Assembly (NCBI RefSeq): GCF_002079055.1
Contig: NC_047498.1
Coordinates: forward strand, 647,299-711,298
Direction of reading: 5' to 3'
Source: Saccharomyces paradoxus
Lineage: Eukaryota > Ascomycota > Saccharomycetes > Saccharomycetales > Saccharomycetaceae
Length of the DNA stretch: 64,000 nucleotides
Part shown: positions 19,037 through 30,256 of the stretch, in pieces
Position numbering within the stretch: the stretch's first letter is position 1
How the letters are laid out: each line of letters begins with the position of its first letter
Translations under genes and position numbers: made by a program
The notes under the pieces: model-generated
Databases searched by the model: none
Told to the model about the DNA's origin: nothing
The model's input: the letters and a program-made list of their open reading frames with translations, nothing else

Positions 19037-19356
19037 TCTTCTTTTATTGCTTTCACTGTCTGAATAATTTGCCCCCAAGACTCCGCTTATCTATTCGCAT
19101 GCTCATCCTTCGGTACTTATATATAAGTCATCACCTTTATTAACCGCCCTTGGGGTAAAAGAAAAACTGTCTCTGCTACAGCCTTTCGGAACATGATGCC
19201 TTATGCCCGTCGTCAATCTCTGGTTCTTCTCTTCGTGCCGCATTTTTCTTTTTTTTTCAATATGACGAAAAGTTGAATTCTATAATCTGAAAAAAGAATA
19301 GCTGCAAATGACGAAAGACTTCGAATATTACCGCCATAAATAGCAGGTGCACACAC
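19037..19356. promoter_or_regulatory. ECI1: ECI1/EFM7 divergent promoter with oleate response element
   Basis: 320 bp. Positions 19187-19209 read, on the ECI1 strand, CGG-GCA-T-A-A then 11 bases then CCG. This fits the Oaf1/Pip2 consensus CGGN3TNAN9-12CCG exactly, 151-173 bp before the ECI1 ATG. A TATATATAAG-like element lies nearer ECI1 (around 19120). T-tracts near 19249-19258 may separate the two promoters. Confidence 0.75.
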
Positions 19357-20142
19357 ATGTCAGACATGGAATCACTGGGAGAGGCAGCAGGTTTGTTTGA
19401 GGAGCCAGAAGACTTTCTTCCTCCTCCACCAAAACCTCATTTTGCGGAATATAAAAGGTCACATATCACTAAAGAGTCCAAATCAGATGTTAAAGACATC
19501 AAACTTCGCCTTGTTGGGACGTCTCCACTTTGGGGCCATCTCTTGTGGAATGCAGGGATATATACGGCAAATCATTTGGATTCTCACCCAGAATTAATAA
19601 AGGGGAGAACTGTTTTGGAATTGGGTGCCGCAGCGGCTTTACCCTCCGTCATTTGCGCTTTAAATGGGGCTCAAATGGTAGTTTCAACTGATTATCCTGA
19701 TCCTGATTTAATGGAAAATATAGATTACAATATAAAGTCTAACGTTCCTGAAGTGTTTAATAACGTCAGTACAGAGGGATATATTTGGGGGAATGATTAT
19801 TCTTCATTGTTGGCTCATATCAAAAAAATAGATAGCAACAATGGAAAGTTCGACTTAATCATTTTAAGTGATTTAGTCTTCAACCATACGGAGCATCATA
19901 AATTACTTCAAACGACAAAGGATTTATTAGCTGACAAAGGTAAGGCGTTGGTAGTATTTTCTCCACATAGACCAAAATTGTTGGAGAAGGATTTGGAATT
20001 CTTCCAATTAGCTAAGGACGAGTTCCATTTGGTTCCTCAACTAATCGAAATGGTCAATTGGAAACCGATGTTTGACGAAGATGAAGAAACAATCGAAATC
20101 AGATCTCGTGTTTATGCATACTATTTAACACATGAAGATTAA
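19357..20142 (+). CDS. EFM7: Efm7 (Nnt1), eEF1A N-terminal/lysine methyltransferase
   Basis: 261 aa, the same length as in S. cerevisiae. It is a seven-beta-strand methyltransferase of the METTL21-like group. Motif [12 protein letters not shown] (86-96) binds SAM, the acidic STDYPDP loop follows, and [15 protein letters not shown] forms the motif IV/post-motif region. The protein modifies the N-terminal Gly and Lys3 of eEF1A (known for the yeast enzyme; the old name came from a proposed nicotinamide methyltransferase role). No targeting signal; cytosolic. Confidence 0.94.
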   Translation: MSDMESLGEAAGLFEEPEDFLPPPPKPHFAEYKRSHITKESKSDVKDIKLRLVGTSPLWGHLLWNAGIYTANHLDSHPELIKGRTVLELGAAAALPSVICALNGAQMVVSTDYPDPDLMENIDYNIKSNVPEVFNNVSTEGYIWGNDYSSLLAHIKKIDSNNGKFDLIILSDLVFNHTEHHKLLQTTKDLLADKGKALVVFSPHRPKLLEKDLEFFQLAKDEFHLVPQLIEMVNWKPMFDEDEETIEIRSRVYAYYLTHED

Positions 20143-20466
20143 TAAATGGGCGAATTGGCATCCTTAACCATTATCTTTTTTATTTAAAAATATTGCCCTT
20201 TAATATATGTAACAAGTCATGATGGGGTATAAATTACTCATAGCATACGCAAAGCAATAGAATCCCACTAAGCTCAAAAAAAAATTAAGTAATTCGTTAT
20301 AGATGAAAAGTAGTTAATTATAAAAAGGTGAAGAACATGAAACTTTACTCCTGTCTTTGGGCAGGATACCTTGACGAAATGAAAGAGAAGTTTTTGAGAT
20401 GAGGTGGAAAATAGAGAATCTAGCAAATAATGATATTCGAACTTTATGATTTTAATCTCTATAACT
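20143..20466. other. Convergent 3' region of EFM7 and CTS1
   Basis: 324 bp between two stop codons, AT-rich, expected to hold both polyadenylation regions. No gene or repeat is seen. Confidence 0.5.
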
Positions 20467-22110
20467 TTAGAAGTAATTGCTTTCCAAATAAGAGAAATTA
20501 CATTGGGTATAGACCGAGTCACCAGAATCATAAGCATAACATGTAGTTCCTGAAGCACATTCCATATAAACCCAAGCGTTATGATCACAAATAGCAAACT
20601 TCCCATCAGAAGAACATGCAATTTCACCTTCACTGCAGGTAGATTTACCGTTCAATTGACCGGCTGCATATTGAGCATTCAATTCCTTAGCCAATGTACG
20701 AGCTGCACTGTCCGAGCTTGTACTAGCCGTTGTTGGGGAAAGTGTACTAGTACTAGTCGTTTGTAGGGAAACAGTTGTAGGACTTTTCGTTGTTGGGGAA
20801 AGTGTACTGGTGGTAGACGTTTGAGGAGCGGCTGGAGAAACTGTGCTGATGATGGTTGTTTGAGGTGTCACTGAGGTAGCACTGGTTATTTGGGGAGATA
20901 AAGTAGTTTTCATACTTGTGATAGCAACGGGATTTGAAGTACTTTTTGTTGTGGTGGTGGCCGGACTAGATTTTGCCTTGGTACTACTCGACGATGCCTT
21001 TTCAGTTTGAGTAGTTGATGTTTTGTCAGCGCTGCCTGTAGTTGGAGATAAAGTGACTTTGCTCTTACTTTGTGTAGTTTTCGTAGATTGAGTGGTCTTT
21101 TTCTGAGAAGTAAAAGTAGATGAAGTCAAAGTGGCTGAGGTTTTTGAAGTAGCAACTGAAGTAGTGGTGGCCTGATTGGCACTTGTTAGTAAATTTTTTA
21201 AAATTTCAACGTATGGTTCGCCATTTAGCTGATTGGAAAAGGCTTGAGATGCATCCCATAACGCAATACCACCAAAAGAGCTTGAAGAGGTAATATCTGC
21301 AATAGTAGATTCCAATAAGGAAGTGTCAGAAATATAACCTGAGCCAGCAGCAGAAGCAGAACCAGGTAAACCTAAGAACAGTTTGATATTTTTATTTGGC
21401 GATACGGTTTGAGCATAGGTTAACCAAGTGTCCCAATTGAATTGACCGCTAACACTGCAGTAGTTGTTGTAAAATTGAATAAATGCAAAGTCGATGTCTG
21501 CATTTTCTAACAAGTCACCAACAGAAGCATCTGGGTATGGGCATTGTGGAGCGGCAGAAAGATAATATTGCTTGGTACCTTCGGCAAACAAAGTTCTTAA
21601 TTTGGCGGCCAAAGCACTATAGCCTACCTCGTTGTTGTTTTCAATATCAAAATCAAAACCATCGACAACTGCTGAGTCAAATGGCCTTTCACTAGCACCG
21701 GTACCTTCACCAAAAGTATCCCATAAAGTTTGCGCAAAAGTTTCCGCTTGAGAATCATCTGAAAATAGGTAGCTACCAGACGCACCACCTAATGATAATA
21801 GAACTTTCTTACCTAGAGATTGGCAAGTCTCAATATCTTCGGCAATTTGGGTACAGTGAAGTAAACCATCGGAAAAAGTGTCGGAGCATGCATTGGCAAA
21901 GTTCAAACCTAGGGTTGGAAATTGGTTCAAGAAAGATAATAGGAAAATATCAGCATTAGAAGATTGACAGTAAGTAGCTAAGGATTCTTGCGTTCCCGCT
22001 GAGTTTTGACCCCAGTAAACAGCAATATTTGTGTTAGCAGAACTATCAAAGGCATCGGTTGGTAATAGGAAGAATTGTGTAAATAGAAGGATGGCGTAAA
22101 GGAGTGACAT
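20467..22110 (-). CDS. CTS1: Cts1, secreted endochitinase for cell separation
   Basis: 547 aa. A signal peptide (MSLLYAILLFTQFFLLPTDA) leads into a GH18 domain (about 25-315) with the catalytic DGFDFDIE motif, acid E157. A long Ser/Thr-rich linker (about 320-480) with imperfect TTTSTLSPTT-type repeats is likely O-mannosylated. The C-terminus is a CBM19 chitin-binding domain with paired cysteines. The S. cerevisiae protein is 562 aa from memory; the linker repeats probably account for the difference. It degrades septal chitin after cytokinesis from the daughter side and is an Ace2 target. It is close to EFM7 tail to tail. Confidence 0.97.
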   Translation of the reverse strand: MSLLYAILLFTQFFLLPTDAFDSSANTNIAVYWGQNSAGTQESLATYCQSSNADIFLLSFLNQFPTLGLNFANACSDTFSDGLLHCTQIAEDIETCQSLGKKVLLSLGGASGSYLFSDDSQAETFAQTLWDTFGEGTGASERPFDSAVVDGFDFDIENNNEVGYSALAAKLRTLFAEGTKQYYLSAAPQCPYPDASVGDLLENADIDFAFIQFYNNYCSVSGQFNWDTWLTYAQTVSPNKNIKLFLGLPGSASAAGSGYISDTSLLESTIADITSSSSFGGIALWDASQAFSNQLNGEPYVEILKNLLTSANQATTTSVATSKTSATLTSSTFTSQKKTTQSTKTTQSKSKVTLSPTTGSADKTSTTQTEKASSSSTKAKSSPATTTTKSTSNPVAITSMKTTLSPQITSATSVTPQTTIISTVSPAAPQTSTTSTLSPTTKSPTTVSLQTTSTSTLSPTTASTSSDSAARTLAKELNAQYAAGQLNGKSTCSEGEIACSSDGKFAICDHNAWVYMECASGTTCYAYDSGDSVYTQCNFSYLESNYF

Positions 22111-22975
22111 TCTATTATTAATAATTTATGTTTGTATTAGAAGTTCAATGTGTTGGAAAAGAGTGATCTTAAAAAAAGGAGGGTGTGAAATGAGCGACAG
22201 TTATTATTTTTAAGTATATAATGTTCAAAGGAGTGACAGGTTTGTTAATTTGGGTTATTGAGTCTTAAATGAGTGAAAGATCTTCAATGGTATAAAAAAA
22301 CTTTACTGATATAATCTTAGTGTGATGAATTGTGGTTATTCCTATCATCAAATTCACAAAAAGAAGTAAGTGGAGACATTTTTTCTTTACCTAAGAGCCT
22401 AATATCTGCCATCTTTTTATATCTCTGATCAGCGCCCATGAAGCCAAATATTTCCGTCCATGTTCGTGATTTTTTGTTCCTTGAATCCTGCAACGAACTA
22501 CCGAGGGGCTTAGTTACAAATACTAACACTAACACCAATGTTTACTCAACATCTGAAACACATAAACAAATAAACAAACCACGAGCATGAGCACGTTAGA
22601 AACTCAAACTTACTCGCACATATCCGCTTAGGCCGCTGGTTATATTTTTTCAAGGGACCAGCATTCCCAATTTTCACCAGCGAAAAACAAAAAACCGGCA
22701 AGCAGGAGTCACACCCACGCATTTTTTCCATGTTACTATGGCAACCATATAGTTTGGACTCGTTAACGAGAATGACGTCGATGAGTTCAATTTTGTTGAG
22801 GATATCCCACATATTTCCACTAACCAACTACTATATATCAACACTGGATATTCCTTTCTGTCGTAACCGTAAATCTAGCAGCTACATGACGATATCTCTT
22901 GATATTTGTTTTACTATGAATTTCGAAACAAGATTGATTATATACCATGCACTGTAAACATTCAGGGAAAATATA
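22111..22975. other. CTS1 upstream region and YLR287C 3' region
   Basis: 865 bp with no supported gene; the minus-strand frames here either start with TTG or cover the Ace2 sites. The CTS1-proximal half is plain AT-rich DNA. The Ace2 cluster lies at 22635-22681, about 525-570 bp before the CTS1 ATG. Confidence 0.55.
22635..22681 (-). promoter_or_regulatory. CTS1: Three Ace2/Swi5 sites upstream of CTS1
   Basis: GCTGGT at 22635-22640, ACCAGC at 22657-22662 and ACCAGC at 22676-22681: three matches to the Ace2/Swi5 core within 47 bp. S. cerevisiae CTS1 is a textbook Ace2 target with an upstream cluster at about this distance, so daughter-specific M/G1 activation is the likely function. Confidence 0.85.
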
Positions 22976-24043
22976 CTAAGGCAATTCGTTAAATTTTATC
23001 TCCCATATTTCGACCCACTTTTTTCTTTTGGTATCACCTTCATAAAGTTTATTCATTAGGGCAAGAACCTTCTTGATGACTACGGCCAATGCAGCTTGTT
23101 CTTCCTTTACCTCCTCAGTGCTGAAGTTCTTTGGCTCAAACTGCACAGTGGATACCACTTCATCCAAAAGTAACTGTATCTCTTTCAGAGATATGTGTAG
23201 ACTATCTAAAGTGTCTGCTTGGTTCTTCTTAGGAATAAAATCTTTTGATACCAGAGTTTTTCTAAAAGTTGATACGAGCAATCTAATTAGTTTTATTTTT
23301 CTCGTAAATCCATCGAAAAACGACTTTATGCTTTCATATACCTTTTCCTGATCAAATTCTTCTTTCTCTGCTTCAGTTTCAGATTCTGAATCTTCAAAAT
23401 TCAAGAATACATCGTCCGAGTTTGTTGAGAAATCAGGTTCCTCAAGCCATTCCTTTATTTCATTCAGTGTATCATCCATTATGGCCATGTTATCCTTTAA
23501 AATGGTGGCTAGGATTCCATGAGGTCCAGCCCTGGAACAGGTAGAGAGTGAATCACACGCATTGAACACTTTACCAACTGAAGTCAACCTCTCTTTGTCC
23601 AGGGATGCATTTTCATCATTTTTCAATCTTTCCTGTAATTCGGCAATGAAATCTCTCAAGCCATCGAGCAATTGCAGTGCACTTTCATCCAGTTGATCTG
23701 CAAAGTATTTAGGGCAGTTCTTGTCGCTGTAAAACAAAGGAAATAGACTTAGTAAGTAGAATAATGGCCTACTGAAGTTTTGAATTTCGGTAAAGACGAC
23801 TTTATGATTGCTATCAAAAGTACCTGGCTTGCAGACGATGCCGATTTTTGTGCAGTGGGCCTTCAATACGGAAGCCAATTTGTCTAACTCCTTGATTGGG
23901 GTAGAATCTTTTAGTTTGGTGGTGGAGGAAATATTGCGCAAGTCCTCTGGCTTTTTGTATGGCGTTAAAAACTGTTCCTCTATGGAATTCAGAAGTTGCA
24001 GTAACTTTACGTCATCCTTCACATCATTGCTTCCGGTGGACAT
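22976..24043 (-). CDS. YLR287C, conserved protein of unknown function (GCIP-like)
   Basis: 355 aa, the same length as in S. cerevisiae. It is mostly helical, with Leu-rich amphipathic stretches. A conserved-looking central part reads AGPHGILATILKDNMAIMDDTLNEI, and an acidic stretch (DSESETEAEKEE) lies near residue 220. It resembles the GCIP/CCNDBP1 (cyclin-D-binding) family as I remember it, but I see no diagnostic motif. No signal peptide or membrane segment. Function unknown. Confidence 0.85.
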   Translation of the reverse strand: MSTGSNDVKDDVKLLQLLNSIEEQFLTPYKKPEDLRNISSTTKLKDSTPIKELDKLASVLKAHCTKIGIVCKPGTFDSNHKVVFTEIQNFSRPLFYLLSLFPLFYSDKNCPKYFADQLDESALQLLDGLRDFIAELQERLKNDENASLDKERLTSVGKVFNACDSLSTCSRAGPHGILATILKDNMAIMDDTLNEIKEWLEEPDFSTNSDDVFLNFEDSESETEAEKEEFDQEKVYESIKSFFDGFTRKIKLIRLLVSTFRKTLVSKDFIPKKNQADTLDSLHISLKEIQLLLDEVVSTVQFEPKNFSTEEVKEEQAALAVVIKKVLALMNKLYEGDTKRKKWVEIWEIKFNELP

Positions 24044-24509
24044 TTTTGTATAATTGATATTTCCCTTATAGTCGTTTTATGGTAGACGTTTCCGGCGATG
24101 TTTGTTAGCCTCAAGGCGTTTTGTTAGAAGAAGGCTACATGTCATCATCAAGATCATTAAAGTATTTTTTTTCTTTTTCTTTTTTTTTCATTGCCATATT
24201 ATGAAGCGCTAGTCAAAAACAGTTAGAAAAACGTTTGCCTAACCCTGAGTATAGTAAAAGTATCACGACAAAAGACTACAGATGAGCAAACCAATCATGA
24301 GTGGTATATTACTGAATTAAAGTTCTAAAGAAATAATTAATAGTTAACACTACTTACATAATTTCAATACATTGCTTTATATTTAAATTAAAAAACGCAT
24401 AACCGAAATACAAATACTAATCAAAAATTATCTTCAAAAAAAGATAGCGTGAGACTGTTGTTTTGTTTCTCGTTACTTTTAAGCTCCTTTCCTACAATCG
24501 TTAATTTAC
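24044..24509. other. YLR287C promoter and RPS30A 3' region
   Basis: 466 bp, with T-tracts near 24165-24190. Nothing beyond promoter/3'-UTR sequence is recognised. Confidence 0.5.
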
Positions 24510-25123
<614 letters not shown>

Positions 25124-25308
25124 TTTTGCGTAGTTTTTGTATGGTGAAATAGAAGATTATTCTAGTGGCAAATCCAGTATGCAGTTCATATACACTTTAA
25201 AATACAACATACCGTTCGTAAGGCTGTTCTATCTCCGTTTCCTGAAGTTTCCGACAACTTTTCGACATTTTTTCTCGAACAAAAGGGAAAAACTGTTAGT
25301 TTGTAAAG

Positions 25309-25336
25309 CACGGGTTTTTATAAGATGTACGGGTGT
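25309..25336 (-). promoter_or_regulatory. RPS30A: Paired Rap1 sites of RPS30A
   Basis: 25325-25336 (ATGTACGGGTGT) is the reverse complement of ACACCCGTACAT, a perfect Rap1 site. 25309-25320 (GCACGGGTTTTT) is a weaker one about 16 bp away in the same orientation. Paired Rap1 sites 200 bp upstream are the standard ribosomal-protein promoter architecture recruiting Fhl1/Ifh1. Confidence 0.85.
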
Positions 25337-25423
25337 AGTCGTCTCTATCTTCTGCAGCACCTAGTCATGTTAAAATTTAAGACACCGTTAGCAATGTAGC
25401 CAGGATATGTACCGCTGTGGAGC

Positions 25424-26845
25424 TTACAAGCCCTTCGATCTTGCTATATAGTATATAATTTGTCCTCTTTCCCTTGGTTTTTCCACATCTTCGCTATCTT
25501 CCAAACTACCACGATCTAACGAACAGTGGAATACACAGGATTCGTCGTGAGAAATCGCCAAGACAACTTCTTCAAATGCTGCGTATAACTTGGAACAGAC
25601 TTTCCAATCTTTGCAACGGATTATTACTTCATGGGTAGATGAACTTTCCTGTTCTGCCTTTTCCACCATAACAGATACCTCGTTGAATCCAGTATCATCG
25701 CTGGTGTCGGCTGTGTAGATGTTTCGCGTATCTGCAACCGAGCTATCCTCAATTCTTAATAAATCTTCATCGTAGCGGATATTTTCTTCCATCTCTCGAT
25801 CTCTAGTATTGGTATATAATGAAGACATTGGTTTATCTGCTTCGACAATGGGAAGAGATCCTTCGTCCTGCTGGCCGTTTGTGTCGATGTTGTGGTTTTG
25901 GGAAAGATTGTCAGAGTTTCCTTCTTGATGTTGTATCACAGAATCTAAGGGCCCATTCCAACATATTTCCAAATGCCAATCCAATTCATTCACAATTATC
26001 TTAAGCTCTACGTCATCTCCCTCATTTCCATGCTCTTTTTTTTTGACTCCCATCAAATGAATGTGGTTGACATTACTATACCGTTCAACGCGCCTAATAA
26101 ACCCGTGGAAAGCAGAGCCAAACTCACCCGATATTGGGGGCAGTTTGTACATCATCAGTTGGATATAATTAATCATAGGCTCCTGTATCCGCGTATCTTG
26201 TGCACGGAATAATAACTTGACGGGTACTTTGAATGAATGCATGATAACCTTATTAGTTGCGAGTAAGTTTCCTGTGCCTACTGTCGTTGGTAAACCATTG
26301 TGCTCATCCACTCCCCCATTCATAACTATAGCATCATTTGGGCCGCTGGTATGTACAATTTCTTCAAACGTTATACCTAAAGCACAAATAGGGTTCGGTT
26401 TTGACGTCGTATCTACACCCCCTGCTGTTCCTCCTGAAAGTGTTCCGTTATTTGTATTCCATTCTGGCATTGACTGTAGTTTTATGGTCATGTTAGAAGA
26501 AGATCCTTGATTCATTACTCGATCATACCTTTTAAAAACACTTAATAAGGAATCACAATTACACTCCATGGTTATTGTATTGAGTTCACGAGCTGATATG
26601 ACTGTATATAATCTAAATACATCTTGAGGAATGGTACACCAAAGTTGACCGGTATCTCCTCGTAATATTGTACCATTGTTACTACTGTTTAGTGATGATT
26701 TTGGGGTGGATATTATTGTCAACCTTTCGCTATTAAATCTTAAAATAGCCGTTTTTCGTAGCGAAGCCACCGTATTGATAGTAGTTCTCAGTAATTTGTA
26801 ATCATCTGGCGCTTCACAACCATTTACTATCAATTTTAATTTCAT
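25424..26845 (-). CDS. MEC3: Mec3, 9-1-1 DNA-damage checkpoint clamp subunit
   Basis: 473 aa (474 in S. cerevisiae). The N-terminus MKLKLIVNGCEAPDDYKLLRTTI and the middle LFRVY-like and HSFKVPVKLLFRAQD segments match the Hus1/Mec3 PCNA-like fold. A polar, Ser/Asp-rich insert (about 300-390) breaks the second half. Mec3 forms the ring with Rad17 and Ddc1, which is loaded by Rad24-RFC at damage sites to activate Mec1. It shares a 184-bp divergent promoter with GUF1. Confidence 0.95.
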   Translation of the reverse strand: MKLKLIVNGCEAPDDYKLLRTTINTVASLRKTAILRFNSERLTIISTPKSSLNSSNNGTILRGDTGQLWCTIPQDVFRLYTVISARELNTITMECNCDSLLSVFKRYDRVMNQGSSSNMTIKLQSMPEWNTNNGTLSGGTAGGVDTTSKPNPICALGITFEEIVHTSGPNDAIVMNGGVDEHNGLPTTVGTGNLLATNKVIMHSFKVPVKLLFRAQDTRIQEPMINYIQLMMYKLPPISGEFGSAFHGFIRRVERYSNVNHIHLMGVKKKEHGNEGDDVELKIIVNELDWHLEICWNGPLDSVIQHQEGNSDNLSQNHNIDTNGQQDEGSLPIVEADKPMSSLYTNTRDREMEENIRYDEDLLRIEDSSVADTRNIYTADTSDDTGFNEVSVMVEKAEQESSSTHEVIIRCKDWKVCSKLYAAFEEVVLAISHDESCVFHCSLDRGSLEDSEDVEKPRERGQIIYYIARSKGL

Positions 26846-27029
26846 TTTACTGAATTATGGCACACTTTTTATCTTCTTTTTTCTCTCATCATCTCCGTGT
26901 GTTTATGTTACCATTTTAATGTAAATAAAAAAGTTGATATAATAGACGAGGGCAAGTATAACTCGCCTTTATTTGTAGCCGCAGACATTGAAAAAGAACC
27001 ATTAACATGGGAAAGTAAGTGGACATAAG

Positions 27030-28967
27030 ATGCTAAAATTTAGAATCAAGCCAGCGAGACAAATACGGTATTATAAGCGGCATGCATATTTTTTACGATA
27101 TAACCATACGACTGCTCCCGCACAGAAATTACAAGAACAGATCGAGCAAATTCCTATAGAGAATTATAGAAACTTTTCTATAGTTGCCCATGTTGACCAT
27201 GGAAAGTCGACATTAAGCGACAGATTGTTGGAGATAACGCATGTCATCGATCCTAGTGCAAGAAATAAACAAGTGTTGGATAAATTGGAAGTCGAAAGAG
27301 AAAGAGGTATTACTATAAAGGCACAAACATGTTCAATGTTTTATAAAGATAAGAGGACTGGTGAAAACTATCTTTTACATTTAATTGACACGCCGGGACA
27401 TGTCGACTTTAGAGGGGAAGTTTCAAGGTCATACGCGTCTTGTGGGGGGGCAATTCTTTTAGTCGATGCGTCACAAGGTATCCAAGCACAAACAGTCGCT
27501 AATTTTTATTTAGCCTTCAGTTTAGGATTGAAGTTGATTCCAGTCATAAATAAAGTTGACCTTAATTTTACAGATGTCAAACAGGTAAAGGATCAGATAG
27601 TTAATAACTTTGAGCTCCCTGAGGAAGATATAATAGGAGTCAGCGCCAAAACAGGTTTAAATGTAAAAGAACAGCTATTACCTGCTATAATTGATCGTAT
27701 TCCACCACCGACTGGGAGGTCTGATAAACCCTTCAGAGCGTTATTAGTAGACTCTTGGTACGATGCATACTTAGGAGCGGTTCTTCTGGTAAATATTGTC
27801 GACGGTTCTGTACGTAAAAATGACAAAGTTATTTGTGCTCAGACAAAAGAAAAATATGAAGTAAAAGATATTGGAATCATGTATCCTGATAGAACTCCTA
27901 CAGGGACACTAAAGACAGGACAGGTTGGCTATCTAGTGCTGGGGATGAAGGATTCTAAAGAAGCTAAAATTGGAGATACTATAATGCATTTGAGTAAGGA
28001 AAATGAAACTGAAATACTTCCCGGATTTGAAGAACAAAAACCCATGGTATTTGTAGGTGCTTTCCCGGCTGATGGGATTGAGTTCAAAGCGATGGATGAT
28101 GATATGAGTAGACTTGTTCTCAACGATAGGTCTGTCACTTTGGAGCGTGAGACCTCCAATGCTTTAGGTCAAGGTTGGAGGTTAGGCTTTTTAGGATCGT
28201 TGCATGCATCTGTTTTTCGTGAACGATTAGAAAAAGAATATGGTTCTAAACTGATCATTACTCAACCCACCGTTCCTTATTTGGTGGAGTTTACTGATGG
28301 TACGAAGAAGCTTATAACCAATCCTGATGAGTTTCCAGATGGGGCAACAAAGAGAGTGAACGTTGCTGCTTTTCATGAGCCATTTATAGAGGCAGTTATG
28401 ACACTGCCCCAAGAATATTTAGGTAACGTCATACGCTTATGCGATAGTAATCGAGGAGAACAAATTGATATAACTTACCTAAACACCAATGGACAAGTGA
28501 TGTTGAAATATTACCTTCCGCTATCACATCTAGTTGATGACTTTTTTGGTAAATTAAAGTCAGTGTCCAGAGGATTTGCCTCTTTAGATTATGAGGATGC
28601 CGGCTATAGAACTTCTGATGTTGTAAAACTGCAACTTTTGGTTAATGGAAATGCTATTGATGCTTTGTCAAGAGTACTTCATAAATCGGAAGTAGAGAGA
28701 GTTGGCAGAGAATGGGTGAAGAAATTCAAAGAGTATGTTAAATCGCAATTATATGAGGTCGTTATCCAGGCCAGAGCTAATAATAAGATAATAGCCAGAG
28801 AGACAATTAAGGCAAGAAGAAAAGATGTTCTCCAAAAGCTGCATGCTTCTGACGTCTCACGAAGAAAAAAACTTTTGGCAAAACAAAAAGAGGGTAAAAA
28901 GCATATGAAAACTGTAGGTAATATTCAAATTAACCAAGAAGCATACCAAGCTTTTTTGCGCCGTTAG
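27030..28967 (+). CDS. GUF1: Guf1, mitochondrial elongation factor 4 (LepA) GTPase
   Basis: 645 aa. A basic presequence ([18 protein letters not shown]) is followed by a translational GTPase domain: G1 AHVDHGKST (53-61), G2 RGIT, G3 DTPGHVDF, G4 NKVD. Domain II, EF-G-like domains and a LepA-type C-terminal domain ([21 protein letters not shown]) follow, ending in a Lys-rich tail. It back-translocates or remodels mitochondrial ribosomes under stress. A tiny upstream ORF (27007-27018) precedes the ATG by 11 bases. Confidence 0.97.
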   Translation: MLKFRIKPARQIRYYKRHAYFLRYNHTTAPAQKLQEQIEQIPIENYRNFSIVAHVDHGKSTLSDRLLEITHVIDPSARNKQVLDKLEVERERGITIKAQTCSMFYKDKRTGENYLLHLIDTPGHVDFRGEVSRSYASCGGAILLVDASQGIQAQTVANFYLAFSLGLKLIPVINKVDLNFTDVKQVKDQIVNNFELPEEDIIGVSAKTGLNVKEQLLPAIIDRIPPPTGRSDKPFRALLVDSWYDAYLGAVLLVNIVDGSVRKNDKVICAQTKEKYEVKDIGIMYPDRTPTGTLKTGQVGYLVLGMKDSKEAKIGDTIMHLSKENETEILPGFEEQKPMVFVGAFPADGIEFKAMDDDMSRLVLNDRSVTLERETSNALGQGWRLGFLGSLHASVFRERLEKEYGSKLIITQPTVPYLVEFTDGTKKLITNPDEFPDGATKRVNVAAFHEPFIEAVMTLPQEYLGNVIRLCDSNRGEQIDITYLNTNGQVMLKYYLPLSHLVDDFFGKLKSVSRGFASLDYEDAGYRTSDVVKLQLLVNGNAIDALSRVLHKSEVERVGREWVKKFKEYVKSQLYEVVIQARANNKIIARETIKARRKDVLQKLHASDVSRRKKLLAKQKEGKKHMKTVGNIQINQEAYQAFLRR

Positions 28968-29078
28968 CATTACATTTACATTGCATACTGTTGTTTTTAC
29001 CATTTTATACAAAGCTGTATATAGTTAAGTACTTTTCCTTTGTAAATAAAAAGAATAAGAGATTAATAGACATAATCA

Positions 29079-29912
29079 TTATGTCTTGAGTATTTCCTCA
29101 AGTGTAACCACCCCTTTAAAATCTGGATTTTTGATCTTTGTTAAGACGGACTTGCTTACCTGCTGAGTGGATACTGTTGGCCTAATTAAATCGTTCATAA
29201 ACTGCAGCTTATTTTGTAGTAGAAATTTGTTACCGCAGTAAAGCAATTCAAGAGCAGTGTGAATAAAAGATCGCGGTCCAATTGCATTTCTACGTTCATC
29301 AAACATAAAACCAGGCCTCATAATGACAGGCCTGAAATATTTCTGCATTTTTTCTAATTCAATCTCAGCCTCCCTTTTCGAATTAATGTAGCCACTAGGA
29401 ATCATTGGAAAACCTTTATCGGCGGAAATATATGTAAAAGATCTTTCATTTGCTTTTGTCTGCTCCTTCTTGCTTTTCTTTAATATTTCTTGTTTAAATG
29501 TATCTGCCAAAATAATAGCACTTTGCTTATTCATCATTTCATAAGTGAAATAAGGGCTACTTTTTTTTAAAGGATTTGGACCTGCACCAAAAGATAAAAG
29601 GTATGATTTTGAGTCATTTGTAGGGGTTTTGGATAGAGTCTGCTTATAATTTTCATTTTCCAGGAGAATTCCCAAAGAATGAACTACGTTAGAAGCATCT
29701 TTCAATAATTCATGATAAGAATCTGGTTTAAAAATGTCAGCTGCGGCCCATTGTACCTCCCGCATCCATTGTTTATCATTTAATTCGTTGCTTTGAGGAG
29801 CTTTACCGGACCTTGACACAGAAACGACTTGATAGCCTGCAGTTACCGCTTCTTGGCAAATCCTTTTGCCTAAAAATCCATTCCCCCCAAAAACTATAAG
29901 CTTTGGTATCAT
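29079..29912 (-). CDS. COQ11: Coq11, mitochondrial atypical SDR of CoQ biosynthesis
   Basis: 277 aa. The N-terminal Rossmann motif GGNGFLGKRI (8-17) binds NAD(P). The SDR catalytic Tyr/Lys pair is not in a clear YxxxK arrangement, as expected for the atypical NDUFA9-like group. Lys-rich central loops. Known role: part of the CoQ synthome, modulating complex stability. It is convergent with GUF1 (111-bp gap). Confidence 0.94.
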   Translation of the reverse strand: MIPKLIVFGGNGFLGKRICQEAVTAGYQVVSVSRSGKAPQSNELNDKQWMREVQWAAADIFKPDSYHELLKDASNVVHSLGILLENENYKQTLSKTPTNDSKSYLLSFGAGPNPLKKSSPYFTYEMMNKQSAIILADTFKQEILKKSKKEQTKANERSFTYISADKGFPMIPSGYINSKREAEIELEKMQKYFRPVIMRPGFMFDERRNAIGPRSFIHTALELLYCGNKFLLQNKLQFMNDLIRPTVSTQQVSKSVLTKIKNPDFKGVVTLEEILKT

Positions 29913-30256
29913 TGGTTATTCTTGTTCAAGTTTCAGCTGTATTTTTTGTATACCGTACGTGTTTCCCTTATTTTTTTTTCATTGTTTTATTGTTTTCTTG
30001 TTTCCTCTTTTATGCAAAAGAGACAAAATGGCATTACGAGCAGAGTACCCAATTATTAAAAATAATTGAATCAAACTGTCAGACTCGATAGAGGAGTAAA
30101 ATTTAATGCTAGGATGCTCTTTATATATTAGTCTTCTTAAAAGATTCAAAAATACGTGAATATTCTAATTATATACTTATAATTAATGATAAAAGAAATG
30201 TTTTAGATCTATAAGATTTTTATTTCTTTTCATGAGTAATGTACGAAAGACCGACA
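29913..30256. other. COQ11 promoter / GCD7 3' region
   Basis: 344 bp, with pyrimidine-rich tracts near COQ11 and very AT-rich sequence near GCD7. No additional gene is supported; plus-strand frames start with TTG. Confidence 0.5.

Noticed and set aside
22546-22827. 93-codon minus-strand frame upstream of CTS1
   Set aside because: It opens with TTG and covers the Ace2 cluster; no protein features support it.
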